Assembly: GCA_022828105.1 (NCBI GenBank) | Contig: JAJEJC010000003.1 | Span: forward strand, 62,001 to 126,000 | DNA length: 64,000 bases | Source of the DNA: Dehalococcoidia bacterium | GTDB taxonomy: Bacteria > Chloroflexota > Dehalococcoidia > Bin125 | Direction: 5' to 3' | Shown: piece after piece, positions 34,065 to 42,116 of the stretch | Numbering within the stretch: position 1 is the stretch's first letter | Layout: the number at the start of each line of letters is the position of its first letter | The notes under the pieces: model-generated | Told to the model about the DNA's origin: nothing | The model's input: the letters and a program-made list of their open reading frames with translations, nothing else | The model's database searches: none | Position numbers and translations under genes: made by a program

Positions 34065-34589
34065 ATGCCGAGAATGCGCGGCGATGCGTGGCGCGAGTTC
34101 ATGGAGCAGCCGCATAGCGGCGTGCTGGCGACGCTGAGGCAGGACGGGCGGCCCTACACGATCCCGCTGTGGTTCCTCTGGGACGGCGAGATCGGCGACG
34201 ACGCGCATTCGCTGCGCAATCCCCCGCGCGGTCACCTCTGGCTGACCGGCACCTTGAGCCGCATCTGGTGCAGGCAACTGAGGAACGACCCGCGCATGTC
34301 ATTTTGCATCGAGAACTCGGGTCCGCCGGCCCAGCACGTCGAGATCGACGGCACGGCCGAAGCAATGACGCTGCCCGACTTCGACATCTGGCCGATCTCA
34401 CGCAAGCTGGCCGAAAAGTACGTCGGCCGGGGCGATCCGGCCAACGACGACGCGGTCGACGCCTTCTTCGCCAACATGCAGACCGAACCGCGGATGCTGT
34501 TCCGCGTGACGCCGCAGGTCTGGCGCGCCATCGACCTGACGGTCTATCGAGGCAAGCGGGCGGATCGGGAGTTTCAGGCTGAGAGATAG
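34065..34589 (+). CDS. Pyridoxamine-5'-phosphate-oxidase-like split-barrel protein (FMN/F420 type)
   Basis: A 174-residue protein with the split-barrel flavin-binding pattern: FMEQPHSGVLATLRQDGRPYTIPLWFLWDGE, LTGTLSRIWCRQLRNDPRMSFCIE and VEIDGTAE. This matches the PPOX/F420-dependent (Rv1155-like) superfamily. Such enzymes bind FMN or F420 and often act as reductases, and their presence next to LLM-class genes supports F420 chemistry in this block. ATG 34065 or GTG 34062 could be the start, with AAGGAG upstream. Its function within the cluster is inferred. Confidence 0.82.
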   Translation: MPRMRGDAWREFMEQPHSGVLATLRQDGRPYTIPLWFLWDGEIGDDAHSLRNPPRGHLWLTGTLSRIWCRQLRNDPRMSFCIENSGPPAQHVEIDGTAEAMTLPDFDIWPISRKLAEKYVGRGDPANDDAVDAFFANMQTEPRMLFRVTPQVWRAIDLTVYRGKRADREFQAER

Positions 34590-34598
34590 CCTGAGCGG

Positions 34599-35891
34599 GT
34601 GAGCAACCGGCTCCCCTCGTCGCGGACTTCGCTGCTGCAGAACACCGGCTTTTGCCGTGTCTGGGCGGCCGGCGCGATCACCGGCATGGTGCGCTGGCTG
34701 GACATGCTGGTGCTGACCCTCTTCGCGCGCGACCTCGCCGAGGCGGCCGGGTTCGTTGCGCTGGCGTTTCTGATCCGGATGCTGCCGCGGCTGCTGTTCG
34801 GCATGTTCGTCGGCGCGATCGCGGACCGCTTCGACCGCAAGAAGATCTGGATCGGCGCGCTGCTGGTCCTTTCGGTCATGTACTTCGTGCTGACCGCGTA
34901 CGTGATGCTGATCGGCATCGACTTCTGGACGCTGCTGGTCTTCGTCTTCATCGCGGGGATCGTGTGGTCGGTGGAGTTCCCCACGCGCCGGGCGATGATC
35001 GCCGACGTGGTCGCGCCGCACCAGGTCGGACGCGCGGTCGGTCTGGACTGGTCGACGGACTCGATCGTGCGGATTCCGGGTCCGTTGATCGGCGCGGGCC
35101 TGCTGCAGGAGCTGGGCGCCGAGTGGGCCTACCTGTTCACGGCCTGCGCGTTCATCGCCTCGGCTGCCATCGCCTCGACGCTGAGCTACCAGAAGCCGCT
35201 CAGGAGCAGCGCTGCGGAGGGATTCGGGGCAGTCGCGCGGGAGACATGGCGCGACATCCGCGACGGCTTCAGCTACATCCGGCGCAGCGAACTGCTGTTG
35301 GGCGTGCTGATGGTCACGCTTTCCTTCAACCTGCTCTTCCCCGCCTACAACGCGGCGCTGCCGGACATCGGCCAGGAGCTGCTGGGCGTCGACAAGCTGC
35401 GAATCGGCGTGCTGGAGGCGCTGGTCGGCGCGGGATCGTTCGTCAGCGCGCTGGCGATCGCGGGCTGGAGCAGTTGGGCTCAGTCGGGCCGCATCTACTA
35501 CGCAGGCACGGCCTGGTTCCTCTGCTGCGTGACGGGGATGGTGCTCTCGCCCTGGTACGAGCTGTCGATGCTGATCTCGTTCTGCATGGGCTTCGGATTC
35601 TCCGCCTTCGCGATCATGCAGACCTCGCTGCTGGTCACCCGCACCCCCGCCGAGATGCGAGGCCGCGTGATGGGTGTGCTCTCGATGGTGATCGGGATGG
35701 GGCCGGTGACCGGATTGCAGGTCTTCTTCATGTTCGAGTGGTTCGGCATCCAGGGAGGCGTGATCTCGGTCGTGATCGAGGCCGCCGCGCTGATGCTGCT
35801 GGCGATCCTGATCTGGCCAGTGGTCATCCGCCGGTTGTCCGGGTCTGATCCGAAGGTGGCGGCCACATTCGCGCCGCAGCGGTCACGCTGA
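34599..35891 (+). CDS. MFS transporter, EntS/MFS_3-like exporter
   Basis: A 430-residue membrane protein with about 12 predicted helices. Loop 2-3 has the MFS motif A variant GAIADRFDRKKIW, and the mid-protein loop is charged (RETWRDIRDGFSYIRRSELL), which together match the DHA3/EntS-like drug or siderophore exporters. The start is GTG 34599, 9 bases after the PPOX-type gene, so it is likely co-transcribed with the oxidoreductase/BKACE set. It could export a product or import a substrate of that pathway; exporters are the more common role for this subgroup. Confidence 0.88.
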   Translation: MSNRLPSSRTSLLQNTGFCRVWAAGAITGMVRWLDMLVLTLFARDLAEAAGFVALAFLIRMLPRLLFGMFVGAIADRFDRKKIWIGALLVLSVMYFVLTAYVMLIGIDFWTLLVFVFIAGIVWSVEFPTRRAMIADVVAPHQVGRAVGLDWSTDSIVRIPGPLIGAGLLQELGAEWAYLFTACAFIASAAIASTLSYQKPLRSSAAEGFGAVARETWRDIRDGFSYIRRSELLLGVLMVTLSFNLLFPAYNAALPDIGQELLGVDKLRIGVLEALVGAGSFVSALAIAGWSSWAQSGRIYYAGTAWFLCCVTGMVLSPWYELSMLISFCMGFGFSAFAIMQTSLLVTRTPAEMRGRVMGVLSMVIGMGPVTGLQVFFMFEWFGIQGGVISVVIEAAALMLLAILIWPVVIRRLSGSDPKVAATFAPQRSR

Positions 35892-35931
35892 GCGCGAGGT
35901 TGACTAGGCTGAGTCGGGATGGAGGCGCGCG

Positions 35932-36267
35932 ATGACGACCATGCGCCGGCGGCGGCAGTTCAAGGCCGATCTGTTGACGACGCGCGGGTCGCTGCTGACC
36001 GAGTGCTTTGCGATCGTCGATATCGAAACGACGCGCAACGGCGACGTACGCGAGCGAAGCTGGCGAGGCAAGCTCTCTTCGCTGTCCAATCCCGAGCATT
36101 CGCTGGGCGGCGTTTACGTGCTGCGGCCGCGGGGCGAGGAGGGCGAGGGCAGCCGGATCGAGATCATCGACGGCTTCGAGGAGCGGCTTGGGGTGACCTC
36201 GGATGAGTACAGCTTTATCGGCTCCGGCGATCCGCCTGACGCGGGAGGTCGCAAACGACGGCGCTGA
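35932..36267 (+). CDS. Small protein of unknown function
   Basis: A 111-residue protein of mixed charge with an Arg-rich tail (GGRKRRR). The middle (SLLTECFAIVDIETTRNGDVRERSWRGKLSS; GVYVLRPRGEEGEGSRIEIIDGFEERLG) reads as a beta-rich domain, but I recognise no family. ATG 35932 has GGAGG about six bases upstream. A TAGGCT box lies at 35905-35910. Frame choice is based on the plausibility of the protein; other frames give Arg/Ala-rich noise. Confidence 0.55.
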   Translation: MTTMRRRRQFKADLLTTRGSLLTECFAIVDIETTRNGDVRERSWRGKLSSLSNPEHSLGGVYVLRPRGEEGEGSRIEIIDGFEERLGVTSDEYSFIGSGDPPDAGGRKRRR

Positions 36268-36323
36268 GGGCGCCGGGCGATTACGATCATCGAGAGCGAC
36301 GAGAGCGGACAGGACCGAACGAC

Positions 36324-37619
36324 ATGGCGACGGCACAGGCGGTGGATGCATCGGCGGAGTTGCGGGCGCAGGCGGAAGCGGCCAAGGCGGCGTCGCCGTC
36401 GCTGGGTTGGGCGACGCGTGAGCAGAAGGACGCGGTGCTGCATCGGGCGGCGGAACTGCTGCGAAAGCGGTCGGCGGAGGTGGTGGCGGCGAACGAGGAG
36501 GATGTGGCCGAGGCGAGCGGGCATCTGAGCGAGGCGATGATCGACCGGCTGAGGCTGACGCCGGAGCGGGTCGAGGCGCTGGCGGTCTCGCTGGAGGAGC
36601 TGGCCTTGCTGGACGATCCGGTCGGGGAGACGATTGACCGCACCACGACGGAGTCCGGGCTGGAGATTGAGCGGGTGCGGGTGCCGCTGGGCGTGATCGC
36701 GTCGATCTACGAGTCGCGGCCCAACGTGACGATCGACATCGGCGCGATCTGTCTGAAGTCGGGCAACGCAGCGGTGTTGCGCGGCGGGCGCGAGGCGCTG
36801 CGCTCCAACCGTCTGCTGGCGGAGGTCCTGCGCGACGCGCTGGCCGACAAGGGGTTGCCGGCCGACGCGATCCAACTGGTGCGCAACACGGATCGGGCGC
36901 TAGTCGGCGAGCTGCTGGCGATGAACGACCTGATCGACCTGATGGTCCCGCGCGGCGGGCACGCGCTGATCAACCGGGTCAGCCGCGAGGCGTCAATGGC
37001 GGTAGTCGCCGGCGGCGTGGGCATCTGTCATACCTACATCGATGCCGCCGCCGACCTGGAGATGGCGCTCAACGTCGTCGACAACGCCAAGCGCCGGCGG
37101 GTGAGCATCTGCAACGCGCTGGATGTGATGCTGGTCCACGAGGCGGTCGCGGCCGACTTCCTGGCGGAACTCGGCCGGCGCTGGGACGCGGATGGTCCGG
37201 CCGCCGTGGAGTTGCGGGCCGACGAACGGGCGGCCGCGCTGCTGGCCGGGACGCCCGCCTGTGTCGCGCCTGCCGGCGAGGACGACTTCGATACCGAGTT
37301 TCTCTCGCTGACGGCGGCGGTCGGGGTCGTGGACAGCGCGGATGCGGCGCTGGCGCACATCGCCGAGCACGGCAGCGGGCACTCGGAAGCGGTGATCACG
37401 GCCGACGAGGCGCTGGGGCGGCGATTCCTGCGCGAGGTCGATGCGGCGGCGGTCTACGTCAACGCCTCGACGCAGTTCACCGACGGCGGCCAGTTCGGGC
37501 TCGGCGCGGAAGTGGGCATCTCGACCGGCAAGCTGCACGCGCGCGGACCGATGGGTCTGCGCGAACTGACCTCGTACAAGTGGGTGATTCGCGGCGACGG
37601 ACACATCCGGCCCGTCTGA
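36324..37619 (+). CDS. proA: Gamma-glutamyl phosphate reductase
   Basis: Second step of proline synthesis: NADPH reduction of gamma-glutamyl phosphate to the semialdehyde. The 431-residue aldehyde-dehydrogenase-fold protein shows RVPLGVIASIYESRPNVTIDI, CLKSGNAAVLRGG, LMVPRGGHALINRVS, GGVGICHTYID and the catalytic Cys263 in SICNALD. It ends with QFGLGAEVGISTGKLHARGPMGLRELTSYKW, the ProA hallmark. No proB (glutamate 5-kinase) is adjacent, so the pathway genes are dispersed. A TACGAT box occurs at 36282-36287, about 37 bases before the start, with no clear -35. Confidence 0.97.
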   Translation: MATAQAVDASAELRAQAEAAKAASPSLGWATREQKDAVLHRAAELLRKRSAEVVAANEEDVAEASGHLSEAMIDRLRLTPERVEALAVSLEELALLDDPVGETIDRTTTESGLEIERVRVPLGVIASIYESRPNVTIDIGAICLKSGNAAVLRGGREALRSNRLLAEVLRDALADKGLPADAIQLVRNTDRALVGELLAMNDLIDLMVPRGGHALINRVSREASMAVVAGGVGICHTYIDAAADLEMALNVVDNAKRRRVSICNALDVMLVHEAVAADFLAELGRRWDADGPAAVELRADERAAALLAGTPACVAPAGEDDFDTEFLSLTAAVGVVDSADAALAHIAEHGSGHSEAVITADEALGRRFLREVDAAAVYVNASTQFTDGGQFGLGAEVGISTGKLHARGPMGLRELTSYKWVIRGDGHIRPV

Positions 37620-37646
37620 GTATCAAGGGAAAGAGGCGTCGAGCGG

Positions 37647-37937
37647 ATGTTTCACTACGAACGCGAGAGCCGGACGGCGCACTCGGAGTGCTACGTGATC
37701 GAGAACGAGACGGGTTCGCGCGGGCGGATCGACCTGCACTTCGCCCCGCCGCTCGTCTACGCGACGCTCTGCGTGCCGGAATCCTGGGCGGAGGAAGACA
37801 TCCAGGACGTGATCGCCGACGCCGACGATCGCTGGGCGCTGACCGCCGATCCATTGCGCGACGACCTGATCGTCACCGTCTGGCGCGGCCAGGAAGTGGG
37901 CGTCTATTCGCAGGAAGAGGGAAGCGCAGATGACTGA
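37647..37937 (+). CDS. Small protein of unknown function
   Basis: A 96-residue acidic protein (MFHYERESRTAHSECYVIE; LHFAPPLVYATLCVPESWAEEDIQDVIADADD), probably one small alpha/beta domain. No family is recognised. It starts 27 bases after proA and overlaps the next gene by eight bases, so it likely belongs to an operon with it and the HAD-family gene. An AAAGAGG run precedes the ATG. Confidence 0.65.
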   Translation: MFHYERESRTAHSECYVIENETGSRGRIDLHFAPPLVYATLCVPESWAEEDIQDVIADADDRWALTADPLRDDLIVTVWRGQEVGVYSQEEGSADD

Positions 37938-38361
37938 CGAGACACTGGAAATCGAGGACGCGGCGGAAGAGGCCGAGGCGCAAGACGCGCTGCAGATGCT
38001 GTTCGACGGTCACGTCGACGTGATGCTGCCGCCGGAAGAGCTCGAGGAGTTCCACGACTTCATCCGCGAAGAGGCGCTGATGCGGCGGCGCTTCGCCGTC
38101 TCGTTCCGGCTGGAATGCCGCTGCCTGGCCTGGATCGGCTACTCGCTGGCCAACATCGTGACCCACGAGGACGGGATCGAGTTCAAGGCGAATCCGCTGC
38201 AGACATACGTTCCCGACCACGAACCGGATGTCGAGCATCCCGAGGGCGCGACCGAGGATCCGCCCGAGCAGTTTCTCGACTGGCCGATCTGGCCGCTCGA
38301 GATCTACCAGGACGAACTCGAGGAAGGAGAAGCATTGGGCGAAGACGAGGACGACGAGTGA
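37930..38361 (+). CDS. Acidic protein of unknown function
   Basis: A 143-residue, very acidic protein. The N-terminus (EIEDAAEEAEAQDALQ) and C-terminus (DELEEGEALGEDEDDE) are rich in Glu/Asp. A central helical part (LPPEELEEFHDFIREEALMRRR) and a part with FSVSF-like FAVSFRLECRCLAWIGY carry a Cys pair (CRC). No family is recognised. It overlaps the preceding 96-residue gene by 8 bases and the HAD-type gene's GTG start (GTGA). The tight overlap suggests a joint function with one or both. Confidence 0.65.
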   Translation: MTDETLEIEDAAEEAEAQDALQMLFDGHVDVMLPPEELEEFHDFIREEALMRRRFAVSFRLECRCLAWIGYSLANIVTHEDGIEFKANPLQTYVPDHEPDVEHPEGATEDPPEQFLDWPIWPLEIYQDELEEGEALGEDEDDE

Positions 38362-39101
38362 CGAATCGGGATTTGCACGGCAACGGCGGCGGCCGCTTTG
38401 CGGCCGTCTTCTTCGACCTTGACGGCACGCTGGTCAGCGAACGCAGCGGCGTCCGCGAGGCGCGCACGGCGGTCGGCGAGCGGCTGATCGCCCTCGGCCT
38501 CTACAGCAAGCCCGCCACGGCCTTCGCCGACACGATCGAGATGGTGATCGGCGGGATCATGGAGGACAACGACTGGCAGTGGCCGCTCTGGCTGCACGCC
38601 GAGGAGTGGATGAAGCGCAGCCTGGCGGTCGAGCAGATCACGGTCAGCGAGGACGAGTTCGCGGAGTTGGGCCGCGTCTACCGCGACGAGCGCAGCGACC
38701 GCGCCGAAGCGATCCAGGGTTGGCGGGAAGCCCTCGCGGCAGCCCGCAGGCACGGTCCGATTGGTCTGATCACGAACTTCAATGACGGCCCGATGCAGCG
38801 GCAGAAGATCCGCGGCGCCGGTCTCGAGGGTCAGTTCGACGGGGTCTATATCTCCGGAGAGGTCGGAGTATGGAAGCCGGAGCCGGGCATCTTCGAACAC
38901 GCCGCGCGCGACCTGGGCGTCGATCCCGGCCAGTGCGTCCATATCGGCAACAACATCCAGTCGGACGTCGAAGGCGCGCTCTCGGCGGGGATGAGCGCGG
39001 TGCTGGTGGAGGAAGACGACCGTCCACGCCCGGCCGGTCTCAATGGCAACGTGGTCTGGTGCGAGGACCTGCTGGGAGTGGCCGAGTGGCTTGAGGGTTG
39101 A
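38358..39101 (+). CDS. HAD-superfamily hydrolase (phosphatase-like)
   Basis: A 247-residue HAD protein with a cap domain. Motif I is FFDLDGTLV, motif II sits in GLITNFNDG (Asn in place of Ser/Thr-Gly variants), and motif III is the Lys in GVWKPEPGIFEHA. Motif IV is CVHIGNNIQSDVEGALSAGM, where the usual GDS/GDN reads GNN; the later Asp (SDVEG) is present. It likely dephosphorylates a small phospho-metabolite, with identity unknown. GTG 38358 overlaps the preceding stop. It meets the transketolase genes tail to tail across 79 bases holding a hairpin. Confidence 0.85.
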   Translation: MTNRDLHGNGGGRFAAVFFDLDGTLVSERSGVREARTAVGERLIALGLYSKPATAFADTIEMVIGGIMEDNDWQWPLWLHAEEWMKRSLAVEQITVSEDEFAELGRVYRDERSDRAEAIQGWREALAAARRHGPIGLITNFNDGPMQRQKIRGAGLEGQFDGVYISGEVGVWKPEPGIFEHAARDLGVDPGQCVHIGNNIQSDVEGALSAGMSAVLVEEDDRPRPAGLNGNVVWCEDLLGVAEWLEG

Positions 39102-39150
39102 GCGATGCGCAGGAGGTATCGGCGGAGCGCGGTGAGTCTGGTTTAGCCGC

Positions 39151-39173
39151 GTCGGCCAATTGAAGTTGCCGAC
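39151..39173. terminator. Hairpin between convergent HAD and transketolase genes
   Basis: GTCGGCCAA and TTGCCGAC pair with one bulged base around a TTGAAG loop. TGTTTGATT follows on the plus strand, giving a weak U-rich tail. It is the best intrinsic-terminator candidate in the window but still weak. Confidence 0.4.
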
Positions 39174-39180
39174 TGTTTGA

Positions 39181-40155
39181 TTACTTCCGCGCAAGTGCGC
39201 GTTTGGCGGCGACGGCGACTGACTCCGCGGTGAGCCCGTATTCCTGTAGCAGCGCCGTCCACGGGCCGGACTGTCCGAAGCGGTCTTCGATCCCGACCTG
39301 TTCCATCGGCACAGGACAGTGCGCCGCCAGCGTGCGGGCGACGGCCGAGCCCAGGCCGCCGATCACATTGTGCTCCTCGGCACAGACAATCGCGCCGGTC
39401 TGCTGTGCGGCCTGAATCACTGCTTCCTCGTCAAGCGGCTTAATCGAGGCCATGTTGAGTACGCGAGCGCCGACGCCTTCGTCGGCGAGCGCGTCGGCGG
39501 CGCGGATCGTTGGTTCGACCATCAGTCCGCAGGCGATCAGGGTGAGATCGTCTCCCTCGCGGATGCGTTCCGCATGTCCGAGTTCGAAGCGCGAAATCGA
39601 CTCATCGAGATGGATGATCGGCAGCTTGGGACGGCCCAGCCGGATGTACCAGGGTTCGTTGTCTTCGGCTGCGCGGCGGATCGCCCAGTCGGCCTCGACC
39701 GCGTCGCTGGGCACGACCACGTTCATGCCTGGCAGCGAGGTCATCAGGGCAAGGTCCTCGATTGCCTGCGCGGAAGCGCCGTCCTCGCCGACCGAGATGC
39801 CGCCGTGCGAGGCGATCAGCTTGACGTTCATCCGCTGTTGAGCGATCTGGACGCGGATCTGGTCGAAGCAGTGTCCGGGCATGAAGACGGCGAACGAGGC
39901 CGCGTAGACGGTCTTGCCGGTCGAGGCGAGTCCCGCGGCGATGCTGATCATGTTCTGCTCGGCGGCGCCGACTGTGAACCAGCGATCAGGGTGTGAGGCG
40001 GCGAGCTTGTTGCCGCCGGTCGAGGCGGAGAGATCGGCGTCGAGCGCGACGATGTCGTGTCCGGCGTCGGCCAGCTTGACCAGGGCGGGTCCATAGGCCT
40101 CGCGCGCCGCTGCAGGCGGCGGTACCGGAATCGCGGCAGGGCTCGAGGAAGTCAT
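39181..40155 (-). CDS. Transketolase, C-terminal subunit (pyrimidine-binding and C-terminal domains)
   Basis: A 324-residue half-transketolase. It contains DIVALDADLSASTGG, FTVGAAEQNMISIAAGLASTGKTVYAASFAVF with the thiamin-activating Glu, SHGGISVGEDGASAQAIEDLALMTSLPGM, and a C-terminal DLTLIACGLMVEPTIRAAD. In many bacteria and archaea transketolase is made as two polypeptides that join to form the thiamin-diphosphate site. Its start overlaps the stop of the N-terminal subunit gene (ATGA), supporting one functional enzyme. It works with the transaldolase at 3978 in the pentose phosphate pathway. A related two-subunit thiamin enzyme cannot be fully excluded. Confidence 0.93.
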   Translation of the reverse strand: MTSSSPAAIPVPPPAAAREAYGPALVKLADAGHDIVALDADLSASTGGNKLAASHPDRWFTVGAAEQNMISIAAGLASTGKTVYAASFAVFMPGHCFDQIRVQIAQQRMNVKLIASHGGISVGEDGASAQAIEDLALMTSLPGMNVVVPSDAVEADWAIRRAAEDNEPWYIRLGRPKLPIIHLDESISRFELGHAERIREGDDLTLIACGLMVEPTIRAADALADEGVGARVLNMASIKPLDEEAVIQAAQQTGAIVCAEEHNVIGGLGSAVARTLAAHCPVPMEQVGIEDRFGQSGPWTALLQEYGLTAESVAVAAKRALARK

Positions 40156-41012
40156 GTCAGACCTCCATCGATCTCTTCGAGCGCCTGCGCGAGTTGCTCG
40201 TCGGACGGTCCCTTGCCGTGCCAGCCGGCGGGGTTCTCGGCCATGAATGAGACGCCGCGACCTTTGACGGTCTCGCAGATCACGACCTGCGGCGCGTCGC
40301 TACGGGCGCGGGCCGTGAGCATCGCGTCGCGGACCGCTTCGACATCGTGACCGTCAACGTGCTGGACGCCCCATCCGAACGCGGCCCACTTGTCACCGAC
40401 CGGGTCGATGCGCATAATCTCGTCGCCCGGTCCGTCGTTCTGGAAGTGGTTGCGGTCGACGATCGCCGTGATCCGATGCAGGCCGAAGTGCGAGGCCGAC
40501 ATGATCGCCTCCCAGTTCTGACCTTCGTTGAGCTCGCCGTCGCCAACCACGACGAAGATCTGTCCTTCGTCGTCGGCCAAGCCGTCGAGCTGATGTCCAA
40601 GCGCGATACCCACGGCGAAGGACAGGCCCATGCCCAGCGCGCCGCCCGACATCTCGACGCCGGGCGGTTTGTTGCGCACCACGTGCCCCTGCAGCTCGGT
40701 GCCCAGCGCGCGGAAGGTGGGGATGACCTCGCGGTCGAAGTAGCCGGCCTCCGCCAGCGTCGCGTAGACCACCGGCGTCGCGTGGCCCTTGCTCAGAATC
40801 ACTCTGTCGCGCCGACCCCACTGCGGGTTGGCCGGATCGTGCCGCGCGACGCCGCCGAAGTAGAGCGCGGCGAAGATCTCGGTCGCCGAGAGCGAGCCGC
40901 CCGGATGTCCCGACTGGGCTGCGTGGGTCATTTCCACGATGTGGCGGCGAATGCGCTTGCAGACATCGAGCAGCGCGCTGGTGTCGGCTGCCGTCACGGT
41001 CGAAGTAGTCAT
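40152..41012 (-). CDS. Transketolase, N-terminal subunit (diphosphate-binding domain)
   Basis: A 286-residue protein. It contains HIVEMTHAAQSGHPGGSLSATEIFAALYFG, VILSKGHATPVVYATLAEAGYF, a GGALGMGLSFAVGIALG turn, and the thiamin-diphosphate/metal motif GDGELNEGQNWEAIMSASHFGL ending in VDRNHFQNDG. These are the N-terminal transketolase features; the missing C-terminal part is the next gene. GAGGCTAGATT lies shortly upstream on the minus strand and may hold a -10 (TAGATT), 11 bases before the ATG. It is divergent from thpR with 183 bases between. Confidence 0.93.
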   Translation of the reverse strand: MTTSTVTAADTSALLDVCKRIRRHIVEMTHAAQSGHPGGSLSATEIFAALYFGGVARHDPANPQWGRRDRVILSKGHATPVVYATLAEAGYFDREVIPTFRALGTELQGHVVRNKPPGVEMSGGALGMGLSFAVGIALGHQLDGLADDEGQIFVVVGDGELNEGQNWEAIMSASHFGLHRITAIVDRNHFQNDGPGDEIMRIDPVGDKWAAFGWGVQHVDGHDVEAVRDAMLTARARSDAPQVVICETVKGRGVSFMAENPAGWHGKGPSDEQLAQALEEIDGGLT

Positions 41013-41195
41013 CGCGTGAGGAATCTAGCCTCTGGGTTGGCGTGCGGGGATCGCACGCCAATGCTAATGCGGGATCGCGATTACCGATACCGAGCGGCAG
41101 CGGACGGCGTGAGACGCTGTGGAGCGCTGGGGCGCACTGTGGAACAGCGGCCTTGTCGAACGGCAGCCTTGACTCGGAAGGGAGAGCCGGAGCGT

Positions 41196-41768
41196 ATGCG
41201 GTTATTCGTCGAGGCCGTGCTCGATCGGTCGGCGCTTGCGGCGTGCTGGTCCGCCGGCAGAGCCCTGGCGGCGGATCCGTCCTTCCCCGAGCGGAGAGTT
41301 CGCTGGGTCAGCCGCGAGGCGAGTCACCTGACGCTGCGATTTCTGGGCGAAGTGGAAGAGGAGGGCGCCTCTGCCATCATGGAGTCGCTGGCGGCGCTCG
41401 AAGGCTCGGGCGGCTTCGAGCTGCAACTGGACGAGATCGGCAGTTTCGGCGGTCGGCGTCCACGGGTGATTTGGGTCGGCTTCGCCGCCGACGCCGGCCT
41501 GCAGCGACTGAGGATGTTGCGCTCGGACCTGGACTCGGCGCTTGACGCAGTGGGCATCGAGCCCGAACTAGGCGCCTTCCGGCCGCACCTGACGCTTGGA
41601 CGAGTGCGTCGGCAGGCGTCGCATGATGATTTGACAGCGATCCGGCAGGCGGTTGATCGCGCCGAACCGCTCCGTGTGCGATCGGCGGTTAAGCAGGTCG
41701 CGTTGGTCCATTCCACACTGTTGACGGATGGTCCGCGCTATCGACGATTGGCGCGCATAGACCTGTAA
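41196..41768 (+). CDS. thpR: RNA 2',3'-cyclic phosphodiesterase (2H family, LigT/ThpR-like)
   Basis: A 190-residue 2H phosphoesterase. The two catalytic motifs are HLTLRFLGEV (His44) and HLTLGRVR (His131), with RLFVEAVLD at the start and DEIGSFGGRRPRVIWVGF between. Members open 2',3'-cyclic phosphates in RNA, and some join tRNA halves in vitro; the physiological job in bacteria is uncertain. ATG 41196 fits the conserved N-terminus, and GGGAGAGCCGGAG precedes it. The region before it (41013-41195) holds no other gene. A small SWIM-domain gene follows after 52 bases. Confidence 0.92.
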   Translation: MRLFVEAVLDRSALAACWSAGRALAADPSFPERRVRWVSREASHLTLRFLGEVEEEGASAIMESLAALEGSGGFELQLDEIGSFGGRRPRVIWVGFAADAGLQRLRMLRSDLDSALDAVGIEPELGAFRPHLTLGRVRRQASHDDLTAIRQAVDRAEPLRVRSAVKQVALVHSTLLTDGPRYRRLARIDL

Positions 41769-41820
41769 CATTTGGACATACGGCGAGACGCCCGGCGGCG
41801 GATTCCGAGGGAGTTCAGCG

Positions 41821-42081
41821 ATGCAGAGCAGCCTGATCTCGAAGATTGAGAAGGCGCGGATCTACGCGGAGCAGCTTGAGCGGTTTCAGGTCACGTCGCT
41901 GCGCTGCGACGTGCGCGGCGACTCGACGACCCACACAGCGGAGTTGAGTCCCAGCGGCTGGGATTGCGACTGCCACTTCTTCCAGGACGCCAACACCTGC
42001 TCGCACACGATGGCGCTGGAACGAATTCTCGATGAGATGCTGCCCGAGGCGTTCCGTCCCGCGTTCCCCAGCGGGAAGTAG
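41821..42081 (+). CDS. Stand-alone SWIM-type zinc-finger protein
   Basis: An 86-residue protein built around a SWIM motif: Cys49-x-Cys51, then Cys60-x-His62 (WDCDCHFFQDANTCSHTMALERIL). SWIM fingers bind zinc and occur in SWI2/SNF2 helicases, MuDR-type transposases and some small proteins, with nucleic-acid or protein contacts. Here only a basic N-terminal helix (ISKIEKARIYAEQLERF) and a beta hairpin precede it. GAGGGAG lies before the ATG. The neighbour thpR also handles RNA. I know no defined function for such short forms. Confidence 0.78.
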   Translation: MQSSLISKIEKARIYAEQLERFQVTSLRCDVRGDSTTHTAELSPSGWDCDCHFFQDANTCSHTMALERILDEMLPEAFRPAFPSGK

Positions 42082-42116
42082 CGCTCCGACGCCTCCAAGG
42101 TGGATCGGTGAGCCGG

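Noticed and set aside
35919-36206. Alternative 95-codon gene, with TAGGCT 8 bases before its ATG
   Set aside because: Its protein is Arg/Ala-rich and featureless; the overlapping 35932 frame gives a more natural protein and has GGAGG upstream.
40347-41195. Upstream extension of thpR to a much longer protein
   Set aside because: The extension is antisense to the transketolase N-terminal gene. The thpR family starts at MRLFVEA, ATG 41196.
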